From positions 1-48,160 of the forward strand of contig CALQBK020000013.1 in the NCBI GenBank assembly GCA_943328795.2: DNA of 48,160 bases, given 5' to 3'. The stretch is from Bifidobacterium breve. GTDB lineage: Bacteria > Myxococcota_A > UBA796 > SXON01. The notes beneath the pieces were generated by a model. The model saw nothing but the letters and a program-made list of their open reading frames with translations. It was not told where the DNA came from and did not search any database. Made by a program: the position numbers and the translations under genes. Below are positions 1 to 7,310 of the stretch, piece by piece. The first letter of the stretch is position 1; each line of letters opens with the position of its first letter.

Positions 1-41
1 GCGGGACGCACGCTGGCCCCCTCCCGCGCCGTTCCCCGCAG

Positions 42-81
42 GGTCTGGCGGAGCCGACGTCTTCGGCGGTTCCGCCAGACC
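42..81. repeat. Inverted repeat, 11-bp arms
   Basis: GGTCTGGCGGA (42-52) is repeated in perfect inverted form as TCCGCCAGACC (71-81), with an 18-nt loop. Neither side carries a T-run, so this is not a convincing intrinsic terminator. It lies downstream of the leftmost gene, next to a second, T-tailed hairpin. It may belong to the end of a gene lying left of the window. The rest of 1-105 shows no supportable gene. Confidence 0.6.
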
Positions 82-96
82 GTGCCTTGGAACGGC

Positions 97-149
97 GCAA
101 AAGAACCGCCGATGCCGACGCGAGGTGTGCCGAGCGTCGGCATCGGCGG
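97..149 (-). terminator. Strong intrinsic terminator of the TSP3 gene
   Basis: A perfect 16-bp inverted repeat (CCGCCGATGCCGACGC at 106-121, GCGTCGGCATCGGCGG at 134-149) encloses a 12-nt loop. Read on the minus strand it starts 10 nt after the stop codon at 159 and is followed by TTCTTTT, the usual layout of a rho-independent terminator. Its loop plus one arm is copied elsewhere in the window (7283-7303 and 42234-42260), so the terminator seems to have been built from, or to have spread as, a dispersed repeat. Confidence 0.75.
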
Positions 150-158
150 CCGCAGCCT

Positions 159-1334
159 TCAGCGCCCCCGGCGTCGCGTCCGCGTGAGGCCCCAGCCCAC
201 TGCGGCCAGCAGCAGCGACTCGGACCCCGGCACGCCGCAGCGGGCCCCGCCCCCCCGCAGCTGCTCGGCGTCACAGGCGTCCCCGACACCGTCCGTGTCC
301 TGGGTGTTCGCTTGGCCGGGGTTCGACAGCTCTGGGCAGTTGTCGCACGGGTCGCCTACGCCGTCGTCGTCCCCGTCCAGCTGGTCAGGGTTGACGACGT
401 CCGGGCAGTTGTCGCAGTTGTCGCCCACCCCGTCCTGGTCGGCGTCGAGCTGCTCGGACGACGGATCCGTCGGGCAGCGGTCGCAGACGTCTCCGATCCC
501 GTCCTCGTCGCGGTCGGCGTTCTCCGGGTCGGCGTCGATGGGGCAAGTGTCGCAGTTGTCGCCGATGCCGTCGAGGTCGCTGTCGAGCTGGTCGCCGTTG
601 GCGGTGCTCGGGCAGTTGTCGCACGCGTCGCCGAGCCCGTCCTGGTCCAAGTCCTCCTGGTGGTCGTTGAACACGTCGGGGCAATTGTCGCAGCCGTCGC
701 CGTAGCCATCTGCGTCGGCGTCGACCTGGTCCGCGTTGGACACCGGCGGGCAGTTGTCGCAGTCGTCGCCGACCCCGTCGTAGTCGGCGTCCGCCTGGTC
801 GTTGTACAGCCCGAGGCAATTGTCGCAGGGGTCGCCAGCGCCGTCCCCGTCCTCGTCCGCCTGGTCGGGGTTCGCGTCGTAGTCGCAGTTGTCGCAGAGG
901 TCGCCCAGGCCGTCGCCGTCGCTCTCGGCCTGGTCGTTGTTCTCGATGTCGATGCAGTTGTCGCACAGGTCGCCGACGTCGTCGCAGTCGAGGTCCTCTT
1001 GCCCGGGGTTGTAGTCGTCGGGGCAGTTGTCGCACGCGAAGATCGCGGTCAGGTCCGGGAACTCGGCGCCCTCCGGGTAGGTGAGCCCGCCGTCCGAGAA
1101 GCCGTCTTCGTCGACGTCAAAGCTCTCGACCGGGAACATGCAGCCCCACGAGAAGTAGTCGTAGTAGTAGTCGCCGTTCGGCCACTCCGGGTGGTCGGCG
1201 CACAGCGGGTCGGTCATGTCGACCGGGGCCTCGACCGAGACATCCTTGGTGTTGCAGTTCAGGTCCTGCAGCAGGGACTCGTCGCACTCGCCCGCGAACG
1301 CGGGGAAGCACAGCGCGAGCAAGAGCAGGTTCAT
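159..1334 (-). CDS. Thrombospondin type-3 repeat surface protein with MYXO-CTERM-like tail
   Basis: Predicted exported, calcium-binding, Cys-rich stalk protein of 391 residues. A short signal peptide ([14 protein letters not shown]) is followed by a unique domain of about 80 residues. Eleven near-perfect 23-residue units of the type CDNCPxxxNxDQxDxDxDGxGDx follow at about residues 101-353; Asp-rich loops and paired Cys are the signature of TSP3 calcium-binding repeats. The last 30 residues run Cys-Gly, a short hydrophobic stretch ([10 protein letters not shown]) and an Arg-rich end (RTRRRGR), resembling the MYXO-CTERM sorting signal of myxobacterial surface proteins. The ATG overlaps the stop of the upstream OmpA gene (ATGA), implying translational coupling. 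A strong terminator follows. Binding partner unknown. Confidence 0.85.
   Translation of the reverse strand: MNLLLLALCFPAFAGECDESLLQDLNCNTKDVSVEAPVDMTDPLCADHPEWPNGDYYYDYFSWGCMFPVESFDVDEDGFSDGGLTYPEGAEFPDLTAIFACDNCPDDYNPGQEDLDCDDVGDLCDNCIDIENNDQAESDGDGLGDLCDNCDYDANPDQADEDGDGAGDPCDNCLGLYNDQADADYDGVGDDCDNCPPVSNADQVDADADGYGDGCDNCPDVFNDHQEDLDQDGLGDACDNCPSTANGDQLDSDLDGIGDNCDTCPIDADPENADRDEDGIGDVCDRCPTDPSSEQLDADQDGVGDNCDNCPDVVNPDQLDGDDDGVGDPCDNCPELSNPGQANTQDTDGVGDACDAEQLRGGGARCGVPGSESLLLAAVGWGLTRTRRRGR
276..1034 (-). repeat. Coding tandem repeat, 11 units of about 69 bp (TSP3 units)
   Basis: The DNA shows a recurring gcagttgtcgca-type block about every 69 bases. It is the coding repeat of the TSP3 protein: nine units of 23 codons, one of 22 and one of 24. 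The units differ at many third positions, so this is an old, diversified array and not a recent slippage expansion. Confidence 0.85.
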
Positions 1335-2872
1335 TCGGACTCCTCGTCCAGCGGGTTCGCGTTCTTGGCCTTCTCTGGCTCGGGGGCGACGAGCGGCGGC
1401 GGGTTGGGCGGGACGGCCCGCTCATCGCCGGTCCACGGCACCTTCACGGTGGTCCCATAGTCCGGCCACGGCTCGCCCGGCTTGAGCTGGCGGACGATGT
1501 GGAAGATGACCCGGCGGTTCTGCGCGAGGGTCGCCTCGGCCTCCTCGGGCGTCATCGTGGCGGTCACCGCGGCGATCGGCTGCGTCTCGCCCATGCCTCG
1601 GCAGGAGAGCCGGGCGGGGTGCACCCCGACCTCGACCAGGCGCCTGTTGATCGCCAACGCGCGCGTGAGCGACAGGTTGTAGTTGTAGATGAAGCTGCCC
1701 TCTTCGCTCGCGTGGCCCTCGATCACGACGGACAGGATCTCGGGGCGGTTCTCGAGCACCTGGGCGATCGCCCGGAGCGTCGGCTCGCTCTCGGGCAGGA
1801 TGTGGTCGGTGCCGAGCTCGAATTGGATCGGGTCCCGGATGACGATCTGCTGGGCCTCGACGCGGGCGAGCTCCCCTGCTGCCCACTTCGGGGGCTCGGG
1901 CGGCTTCTCGGGCTCGGGCGCGAACTCGACGTCCTCGGGCAGGACCTCCGTGGGGGCCTTCTCCTCGACGACCGGGGCGGCCTTCAACTTTGGGCGGTGA
2001 ATGTACGTGACGGCGAGCGTCGCGCGGAGCTGGGGCGTGCCGTAGCCGGCGGTCAGGCCACGGCCGATGAGCGCGTCGACTTGCAGGTCCTTCCGCGGGA
2101 GGACCGTGAGGCCGGACATCCACGCGAAGGGGTTTTCGGCCGGTGAGTCCAGGAAGTGGTCGTAGCCGGCGCGGCCCAACAGCGCGGTGTGGAGCGAGGC
2201 GTGCCCGACCCACACGTCGTAGTGGTAGCCGAGGCTCGCTGCGAGCTCGCTGCCCAGCACGAAGTCGTATTGGCTGTCCACCGGCGGCCGAAGCAACGTG
2301 TGGAGCGAGAGGTCGAACCCTGAGCGCCCCGTCTTCGCCGCGACGACCCCGCCAATGTTCAGCCGTACGCTGCGCTCGCCGAAGTAGCCGTCGACGGTGC
2401 TCGTCGGCGCGTACAGGTCGGTGTCGGCCTCGACGTCGAAGTGCGCGCTGTCGACCAGCCGTACGCGCGCGCCGACGGACGCGTCTCCGACGCCTACGCC
2501 GTCCCCGGAGAGGGTCGGCACCTCGGACCCCCACTGGAACGCGCCAGGGAGCACCACGCGAAAGCCGATTCGGCGCGACGCTTGCCAGGCCACGCCAAGG
2601 TAGACGGTGTCGCGATTGGACACGACGGCGCCGATCTCGTCGCTGAACTTGAAGAGCAGGAGCGGGTCCCGGTCGTACTGAAACTGCAGCCCCGCGCGCC
2701 AGGTGCCGGTGCGGTTGAACGACGTGGACTCAAAGCCGGGCATCGCGTCGGGCGAGAACGTCGGTCGGGCGATCTCGATGTCGAGCGACTCCCCAGCCCA
2801 GGCGGGGGCGCTGAAGCCGGCCACGACGCTGGCGAGCAACGACGACCCGAGGGCGGCGACGGGGCGTTTCAC
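1331..2872 (-). CDS. Beta-barrel outer-membrane protein with C-terminal OmpA domain
   Basis: 513 residues from a GTG start that overlaps the upstream stop (GTGA). A signal peptide ends near SAPAWA. Residues about 30-290 are rich in alternating hydrophobic and aromatic strands, as in an outer-membrane beta-barrel. A Pro/Glu linker (EKPPEPPKW) leads to an OmpA-type peptidoglycan-binding domain at about 345-470, with the family elements [25 protein letters not shown] and [13 protein letters not shown]. This is established as an outer-membrane-to-wall anchor architecture. With the Cys-rich TSP3 partner gene downstream it resembles the myxobacterial TraB/TraA pair in layout; that comparison is inference. 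Confidence 0.85.
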   Translation of the reverse strand: MKRPVAALGSSLLASVVAGFSAPAWAGESLDIEIARPTFSPDAMPGFESTSFNRTGTWRAGLQFQYDRDPLLLFKFSDEIGAVVSNRDTVYLGVAWQASRRIGFRVVLPGAFQWGSEVPTLSGDGVGVGDASVGARVRLVDSAHFDVEADTDLYAPTSTVDGYFGERSVRLNIGGVVAAKTGRSGFDLSLHTLLRPPVDSQYDFVLGSELAASLGYHYDVWVGHASLHTALLGRAGYDHFLDSPAENPFAWMSGLTVLPRKDLQVDALIGRGLTAGYGTPQLRATLAVTYIHRPKLKAAPVVEEKAPTEVLPEDVEFAPEPEKPPEPPKWAAGELARVEAQQIVIRDPIQFELGTDHILPESEPTLRAIAQVLENRPEILSVVIEGHASEEGSFIYNYNLSLTRALAINRRLVEVGVHPARLSCRGMGETQPIAAVTATMTPEEAEATLAQNRRVIFHIVRQLKPGEPWPDYGTTVKVPWTGDERAVPPNPPPLVAPEPEKAKNANPLDEESE

Positions 2873-3696
2873 TGGACCACCGGGGCCGGCTCGGCGTCGG
2901 GGATGGTGTCGACGGGCGGCAGCGCGGGGGCGTCTTCAGCGGGTGGGGGCGGAGCGGCGGGATCGGGCGGCGGGGCGGCGGCCTGGGGCGGGGCTACGAG
3001 CGGGCCGACTGGAGGGGGCACTGGGAGCGCCGGGAGGCCGAGCTTCGCGCGCAGCTGGGCGTTGTGGGCGGTGATCAGCTGGTCGGCCTCGTCGGCTGAG
3101 TAGTACAGCGCGGTCCAGCGCTCCCGATCGCGCACCGCCCGGGTCGGGAGCGTACACAAGGCGAGGGGGAACGCGCCGACCACCGCCACGTTGGTGCCCC
3201 GCCAGAGCCAGTCTTCACCCTGGTTCGTGTTGGTGTTGCCGCCCGCCAGGAACCCGATGGCCACCATCTCGAAGGTGGTGCCGATGCTCGCGAGCGTGAT
3301 GCCCTCCACCAGCGCCGCGCTGCGCTTGCGCCCGAGGCGCTCGGCCGACGTGGGGTCGCCCGCCACCCGGCCGAACTCGACCGCACCGAGCGCGTGGCCC
3401 GAGCCATCTCGGACCGCCCACTCGACGCCGGCGGGTGCGCCGTCCTTGCGCGCGATCGGGCCGCGCACCAGCGCCTCCGCGAGGTAAGCGGGCTCGTCAC
3501 CGAGCGCGACCGCGGGTGGGAGCTGCGGCGCGACGGCCCCGTTCGCGTCGACAGGGAGCGCGGCGGGCAGCGTCTCCAGGCCTGGGTCGGAGAGCGCCGC
3601 AGGCTCGGTGGCCGGCGGCGGACTCGCGCCGGCGGGCGCGGGCTCCGGCTCAGTGGCGTGAGCGAGCAGGGGAACGAGCAGGAGCGCAAACAGCAC
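2869..3696 (-). CDS. Exported proline-rich protein of unknown function
   Basis: First gene of the surface trio. The ORF track begins at 3762, but the GTG at 3696 gives a clean signal peptide (MLFALLLVPLLAHA), so 275 residues is preferred. The mature part starts with a Pro/Ala-rich stretch. A middle section (about 140-180) contains a hydrophobic, Gly-rich segment (GITLASIGTTFEMVAIGFLAGG), and the last 60 residues are almost only Pro, Ala and Val. Its stop overlaps the GTG of the OmpA gene. No family is recognised. It could be a periplasmic or outer-membrane-associated accessory of the two downstream proteins. Confidence 0.7.
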   Translation of the reverse strand: MLFALLLVPLLAHATEPEPAPAGASPPPATEPAALSDPGLETLPAALPVDANGAVAPQLPPAVALGDEPAYLAEALVRGPIARKDGAPAGVEWAVRDGSGHALGAVEFGRVAGDPTSAERLGRKRSAALVEGITLASIGTTFEMVAIGFLAGGNTNTNQGEDWLWRGTNVAVVGAFPLALCTLPTRAVRDRERWTALYYSADEADQLITAHNAQLRAKLGLPALPVPPPVGPLVAPPQAAAPPPDPAAPPPPAEDAPALPPVDTIPDAEPAPVVQ

Positions 3697-3771
3697 GGGG
3701 CATCGTATCCCCGACGCCCGTTCGCCGCGCGGATTCCTTCCTCGCGCCGCGGCCCGGACCACCGGCGCCTG

Positions 3772-4995
3772 TCACCGCGTGTCCTGGATCCCGACCTCGA
3801 GGATCGCCCGCTCGTTCGCGAGCGTCACCGTGAACACGAAGGTGCCCCACGTGATGCGCTCGCCCACCGCCGGCACGTGGCCGAAGCGGGTGAGCAAGAA
3901 CCCCGCGAGCGTCTCGTAGTCGCCCGACGGCGTCGAGAAGCCCGTCGCGGCCTGCAGTTGCTCGCCCTCGACGCGGCCGCTCGCCACCCACTCCTTCTCG
4001 CCGACCCGCCGCACCACCGGGCGCCGCCGGTCGAACTCGTCGTCGATGTCGCCCACGATCTCCTCGAGGATGTCCTCGATTGAGATCATGCCCACCGCCC
4101 CGCCGTACTCGTCCACCGCCACCGCGAGCCGCTTCCGCTTCCGTCGCAGGTCCAGGAACGTAGCGTCCACCGGCTTCGTCTCGGGGACGAACAGGATCTC
4201 CTGCATCACCGTGCCGACCGGCGCGTTGCCATCTGCGGCGAACAAGAGGTCGCTGTGGGTCACTTGCCCGACGATCCGGTCGATGCGCTTGCGGAACACC
4301 GGCATGCGCGAGAAGCCCGCCTCCACCATCAGCGCGGCCGCCTCGTCACACGTAGCGTTCTCGGGGATGCCGATCACCTCGATGAGCGGCACCATCGCGT
4401 CCTGCACCAGCGTCTCCGAGAAGTGGAAGACCCGCAGGATCATCTCCTTCTCGTCTGCGTGGATGTCGGTCTTCTCTGCGTTGTTGAGCAGCAGCCGGAT
4501 GTCCTCCCGACGGACCGTGTTGGGCTCGGTCTCGCCCGCGCCGATCGCGCGCATGATCCGCCGCGACAGCCACTCCACGGCGGTGAGCGCCGGCGAGAGG
4601 GCCACGGAGATCGCCGTGAGGATGGGCGCCACCACCGGCGCGATGCGCGTCGCGTTCGCCCGGTAGATGCTTTTTGGGAGCAGCTCGGCGAAGATGATGG
4701 TCACCGGCGTGAACAGCAGCACCACGACGATCTGCGGCATGTCGCCGATCTCGTGCAGCAGGTGGGCCGCGACCGTCGAGCCCGCGATCAGCGCCAGGTT
4801 CGTGCCGATGAGGCAGGTCCCAACGAGGCGCGCGGGGCGCGCGAGCAGCGCCAGGACGCGAACGGCGCCGGCGTCGCCTTCGTCCGCGCGGTTCTTCAGC
4901 ACGAGCCTGTCCGAGCTCACGATCGCGAGCTCCGAGCCGGAGAAGAAACCCTGGACGAGGATCAGCACGGCGATGAGGACGAGCTCGCCGGTCAT
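3772..4995 (-). CDS. CNNM/CBS-domain transporter (CorC/HlyC family), copy 2
   Basis: 407 residues. N-terminal CNNM domain with the family motif FFSGSELAIVSSDRLVL (about 15-31) and roughly three further membrane spans to about residue 135. A CBS pair at about 195-310 (MVPLIEVIGIPENATCDEAA; AVAVDEYGGAVGMISIEDILEEIVGDIDDEFD) and a C-terminal CorC/HlyC domain (about 320-400) follow. Members of this family are linked to Mg2+/Co2+ efflux or resistance; many are annotated 'hemolysin' without evidence. It directly follows a paralogue with a 4-nt ATGA overlap, so the two may be co-translated and could form a heterodimer (inference). Confidence 0.85.
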   Translation of the reverse strand: MTGELVLIAVLILVQGFFSGSELAIVSSDRLVLKNRADEGDAGAVRVLALLARPARLVGTCLIGTNLALIAGSTVAAHLLHEIGDMPQIVVVLLFTPVTIIFAELLPKSIYRANATRIAPVVAPILTAISVALSPALTAVEWLSRRIMRAIGAGETEPNTVRREDIRLLLNNAEKTDIHADEKEMILRVFHFSETLVQDAMVPLIEVIGIPENATCDEAAALMVEAGFSRMPVFRKRIDRIVGQVTHSDLLFAADGNAPVGTVMQEILFVPETKPVDATFLDLRRKRKRLAVAVDEYGGAVGMISIEDILEEIVGDIDDEFDRRRPVVRRVGEKEWVASGRVEGEQLQAATGFSTPSGDYETLAGFLLTRFGHVPAVGERITWGTFVFTVTLANERAILEVGIQDTR

Positions 4996-6335
4996 GCGCC
5001 GCCCTGCCCGCTGTCTTGCTCTTCGCCTTCGGGGACCGGGTCGGGCACGACCATGCGCCGGAGCGTCAGCTCGATGATCCGGCGGCCCTCGAGCTTCGCC
5101 ACGTGGAAGGTGAACCGGTTCGAGCGGTCGTCGTCGGTCCAGTCCACCTCGTCGGCCTTCTGCGGCGCCGAGCCGAGCAGCTGCAGCACGAAGCCGGCGA
5201 CGGTGGTGTACTCGCCCTCCGGGATCTCCAGGTCAAAGTGCTTGCCGAAGTCCTCGATGTCCATTCCGGCCCGGACGGTCCACACGCCGGGCTCGATCAC
5301 CGTGACGTCCCGCTCGTCGACGTCGTTCTCGTCCAGAACCTCGCCGACGAGCTCCGTGAGCAGGTCGTCCAGCGTGATGAGCCCGGTGATGGTGCCGTGC
5401 TCGTCCACCACCATCGCGATGTGGTTCTTCTTCGAGCGGAATTCGCGCAGCAGGTCCTGCGCGAGCTTGCCCGGCGGCACGTAGATCACGGGGTGCAGCA
5501 TCTTTTGGATCTGGCGCACGTTCGGCGTAGTCGGGCGGTCCTTGGCCGAGGCGCGAAGGCGGAGCAGGTCCTTCATCAGCAAGATGCCCACGACGTTGTC
5601 GGGGTTCGATTGCCAGATCGGCACGCGGCTGTACCGCTGGTCCTTGACCGCCGCGAGGATGTCCGGCCAGGGCGTCGTGATCGACAGCCCGAAGATGTCC
5701 GGCCGCGGGGTCATCAGCCGGGAGACGGCGATCTCGCCGAACTCGAACACGCGGTGGATGATCTCTTGCTCCATCGGCTGGATGGCGCCGACCTCGCGGC
5801 CCTGGTCGATGAGCGTGCGGAGCTGGTCCTCCTGGATCCCCTGGTCTTCGTCCAAGTGCGCGATGCCGAACAGGCGGAGGATCCCGTCGACGACGCCGGC
5901 CAGCACCCAGCGAACGGGGCTCACCATCTCCGCCCAGAAGTTCAGCGGGCGCACGATGACGCGGACGAGCGAGCGGTTGTACCGCAGGCCAAGGGTCTTC
6001 GGCAGCACGTCGCCGCAGAGGATCAGCACGGGGGCGACCGCCACGACGTTCAACCAGGGCAAGCTCGGCGCCAGCGTGAGCAGCACGGACGCGCTCAGCG
6101 TGGAGAGCCCGATGTTCGAGAGCTCGTTCCCGATCAGCAGCGCGGCGAGCACCTTTTGAGGGCGATGCAGCAGGTGCGTCACCAGCTCGCCAACGCGCCC
6201 GTCGTCCTTGAGGGCCTGGCGGTCCACCTTCTGCAACGAGAACAGCGCGCTCTCAGACCCAGCAAAGAACGCACACATCCCGAGCAACGCGAGGATGCCC
6301 AGCAGCGTAGACGGGATCTCGCTGGCGGACAGCAC
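4992..6335 (-). CDS. CNNM/CBS-domain transporter (CorC/HlyC family), copy 1
   Basis: 447 residues from GTG. The same order of domains as its neighbour: CNNM (FFAGSESALFSLQKVDRQAL), membrane segments, CBS pair with MTPRPDIFGLS and MVVDEHGTITGLITLDDLLTELVGEVLDE, then CorC/HlyC. The in-frame sequence upstream of the GTG would add a signal-peptide-like stretch (ILLLNSLLLLAAPAWASGSEG) but has no ATG, GTG or TTG before the thiL stop; either the GTG start is right or a non-canonical start is used. It follows thiL by 53 nt and likely shares its transcript. Confidence 0.85.
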   Translation of the reverse strand: MLSASEIPSTLLGILALLGMCAFFAGSESALFSLQKVDRQALKDDGRVGELVTHLLHRPQKVLAALLIGNELSNIGLSTLSASVLLTLAPSLPWLNVVAVAPVLILCGDVLPKTLGLRYNRSLVRVIVRPLNFWAEMVSPVRWVLAGVVDGILRLFGIAHLDEDQGIQEDQLRTLIDQGREVGAIQPMEQEIIHRVFEFGEIAVSRLMTPRPDIFGLSITTPWPDILAAVKDQRYSRVPIWQSNPDNVVGILLMKDLLRLRASAKDRPTTPNVRQIQKMLHPVIYVPPGKLAQDLLREFRSKKNHIAMVVDEHGTITGLITLDDLLTELVGEVLDENDVDERDVTVIEPGVWTVRAGMDIEDFGKHFDLEIPEGEYTTVAGFVLQLLGSAPQKADEVDWTDDDRSNRFTFHVAKLEGRRIIELTLRRMVVPDPVPEGEEQDSGQGGA

Positions 6336-6388
6336 GACCCCTTCGGAGCCGCTGGCCCAGGCGGGAGCGGCGAGCAGGAGCAGGGAGT

Positions 6389-7276
6389 TCAGCAGGAGGA
6401 TCGGGGGAAGTGGGTGAACAGGGGCTCGGGCCAGGGCGTGCCGATGAGCCGGGGCGACGCGCCGGGGACGACCTCCCCGATTCGGGTGGCGATGACCCCA
6501 GCGCTGGCTGAGAGAGACTCTACCGCACTCCGCGCCCCAGGGGGAGCCGTAAAGAGCAGTTGGTAGTCCTCGCCGAACGAAACGCGCCAGCCGAGGTCCG
6601 GCACGCCCGGGATCGCCTCGGGGCGGATGACCGCGCCGACGCCCGAGGCCCTGCAGAGCGTGCCGAGGTCACTCTGCAGGCCGTCGGACAGGTCCATCAT
6701 CGCGCTGGGGAGGCCGGCCTCGGCGAGCAGCACGCCGAACGTGGTCGGCGGGGTTGGGCGGCGGAGGGCCGCGAGGGCAGCCGGGGAGGGGTGGTGCGAG
6801 AGGAAGCCCTCTGCGGCGAGCCCGAGCGCCCCGGTGACGTAGACGTCGTCGCCAACGCGCGCGGTGCTGCGGAGGACGCCCCGAGCGGCGTAGCCACCGA
6901 CGGACAGCGTCAGCGTGCGCGTGGGGGCGGACACGGTGTCGCCGCCGACCAGCTCGAGGTCGAACGCCGCGAGGGCCTCGAACAGGCCGTCTCGGAATTG
7001 CGCGACCCACGCGAGATCCGGCGGGTCCGGGATCGCGATCGCGAGCATCGCCCACGCGGGCCGAGCGCCCATCGCGCCGAGGTCGCTGGCGTTCACGGCA
7101 ACGAGCTTCCAGCCAACGTCGGCGGGCGAGAGGGTGTCGTCCCAGTGCCGGCCCTCGACCATCGTGTCGGTCGTGAGCACTTGGCCATCGGGCATCACCG
7201 CGGCGTCGTCGCCGACGCCGACCCGGGCGCGCCGGGAAGGGCGGTTGAACAGGTCGATGATCGCGCGCTCGCTCAC
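6389..7276 (-). CDS. thiL: Thiamine-monophosphate kinase
   Basis: ThiL phosphorylates thiamine phosphate to thiamine diphosphate, the last step of cofactor synthesis. The ORF track extends to 7669, but that extension overlaps the upstream gene in another frame. The GTG at 7276 gives 295 residues beginning MSERAIIDLF, typical of ThiL. Family motifs are in order: GVGDDAAVM, LTTDTMVEGRHW, VNASDLGAMGARP, VGGDTVSAP, VTGALG, MDLSDGL and SFGEDYQLLF. A short perfect inverted repeat (CTCACC/GGTGAG, 7272-7285) covers the start codon and could damp initiation. No other thiamine genes are nearby. Confidence 0.9.
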   Translation of the reverse strand: MSERAIIDLFNRPSRRARVGVGDDAAVMPDGQVLTTDTMVEGRHWDDTLSPADVGWKLVAVNASDLGAMGARPAWAMLAIAIPDPPDLAWVAQFRDGLFEALAAFDLELVGGDTVSAPTRTLTLSVGGYAARGVLRSTARVGDDVYVTGALGLAAEGFLSHHPSPAALAALRRPTPPTTFGVLLAEAGLPSAMMDLSDGLQSDLGTLCRASGVGAVIRPEAIPGVPDLGWRVSFGEDYQLLFTAPPGARSAVESLSASAGVIATRIGEVVPGASPRLIGTPWPEPLFTHFPRSSC

Positions 7277-7282
7277 CGAGGT

Positions 7283-7303
7283 GAGGTGTGCCGAGCGTCG
7301 GCA
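7283..7303. repeat. Partial copy (21 nt) of the dispersed intergenic repeat
   Basis: GAGGTGTGCCGAGCGTCGGC plus A matches positions 122-142 of the window exactly over 21 nt. It lies in the 34-nt gap between the LpoA-like gene and thiL. Unlike the copy at 106-149, it has no inverted left arm and no T-run, so it does not look like a terminator here. Confidence 0.6.
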
Positions 7304-7310
7304 GCGGGCG

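Noticed and set aside
276-1034. Regular DNA repeat that could be read as a CRISPR or satellite
   Set aside because: The unit is 69 bases, in frame and encodes TSP3 repeats; there are no unique spacers of constant length.
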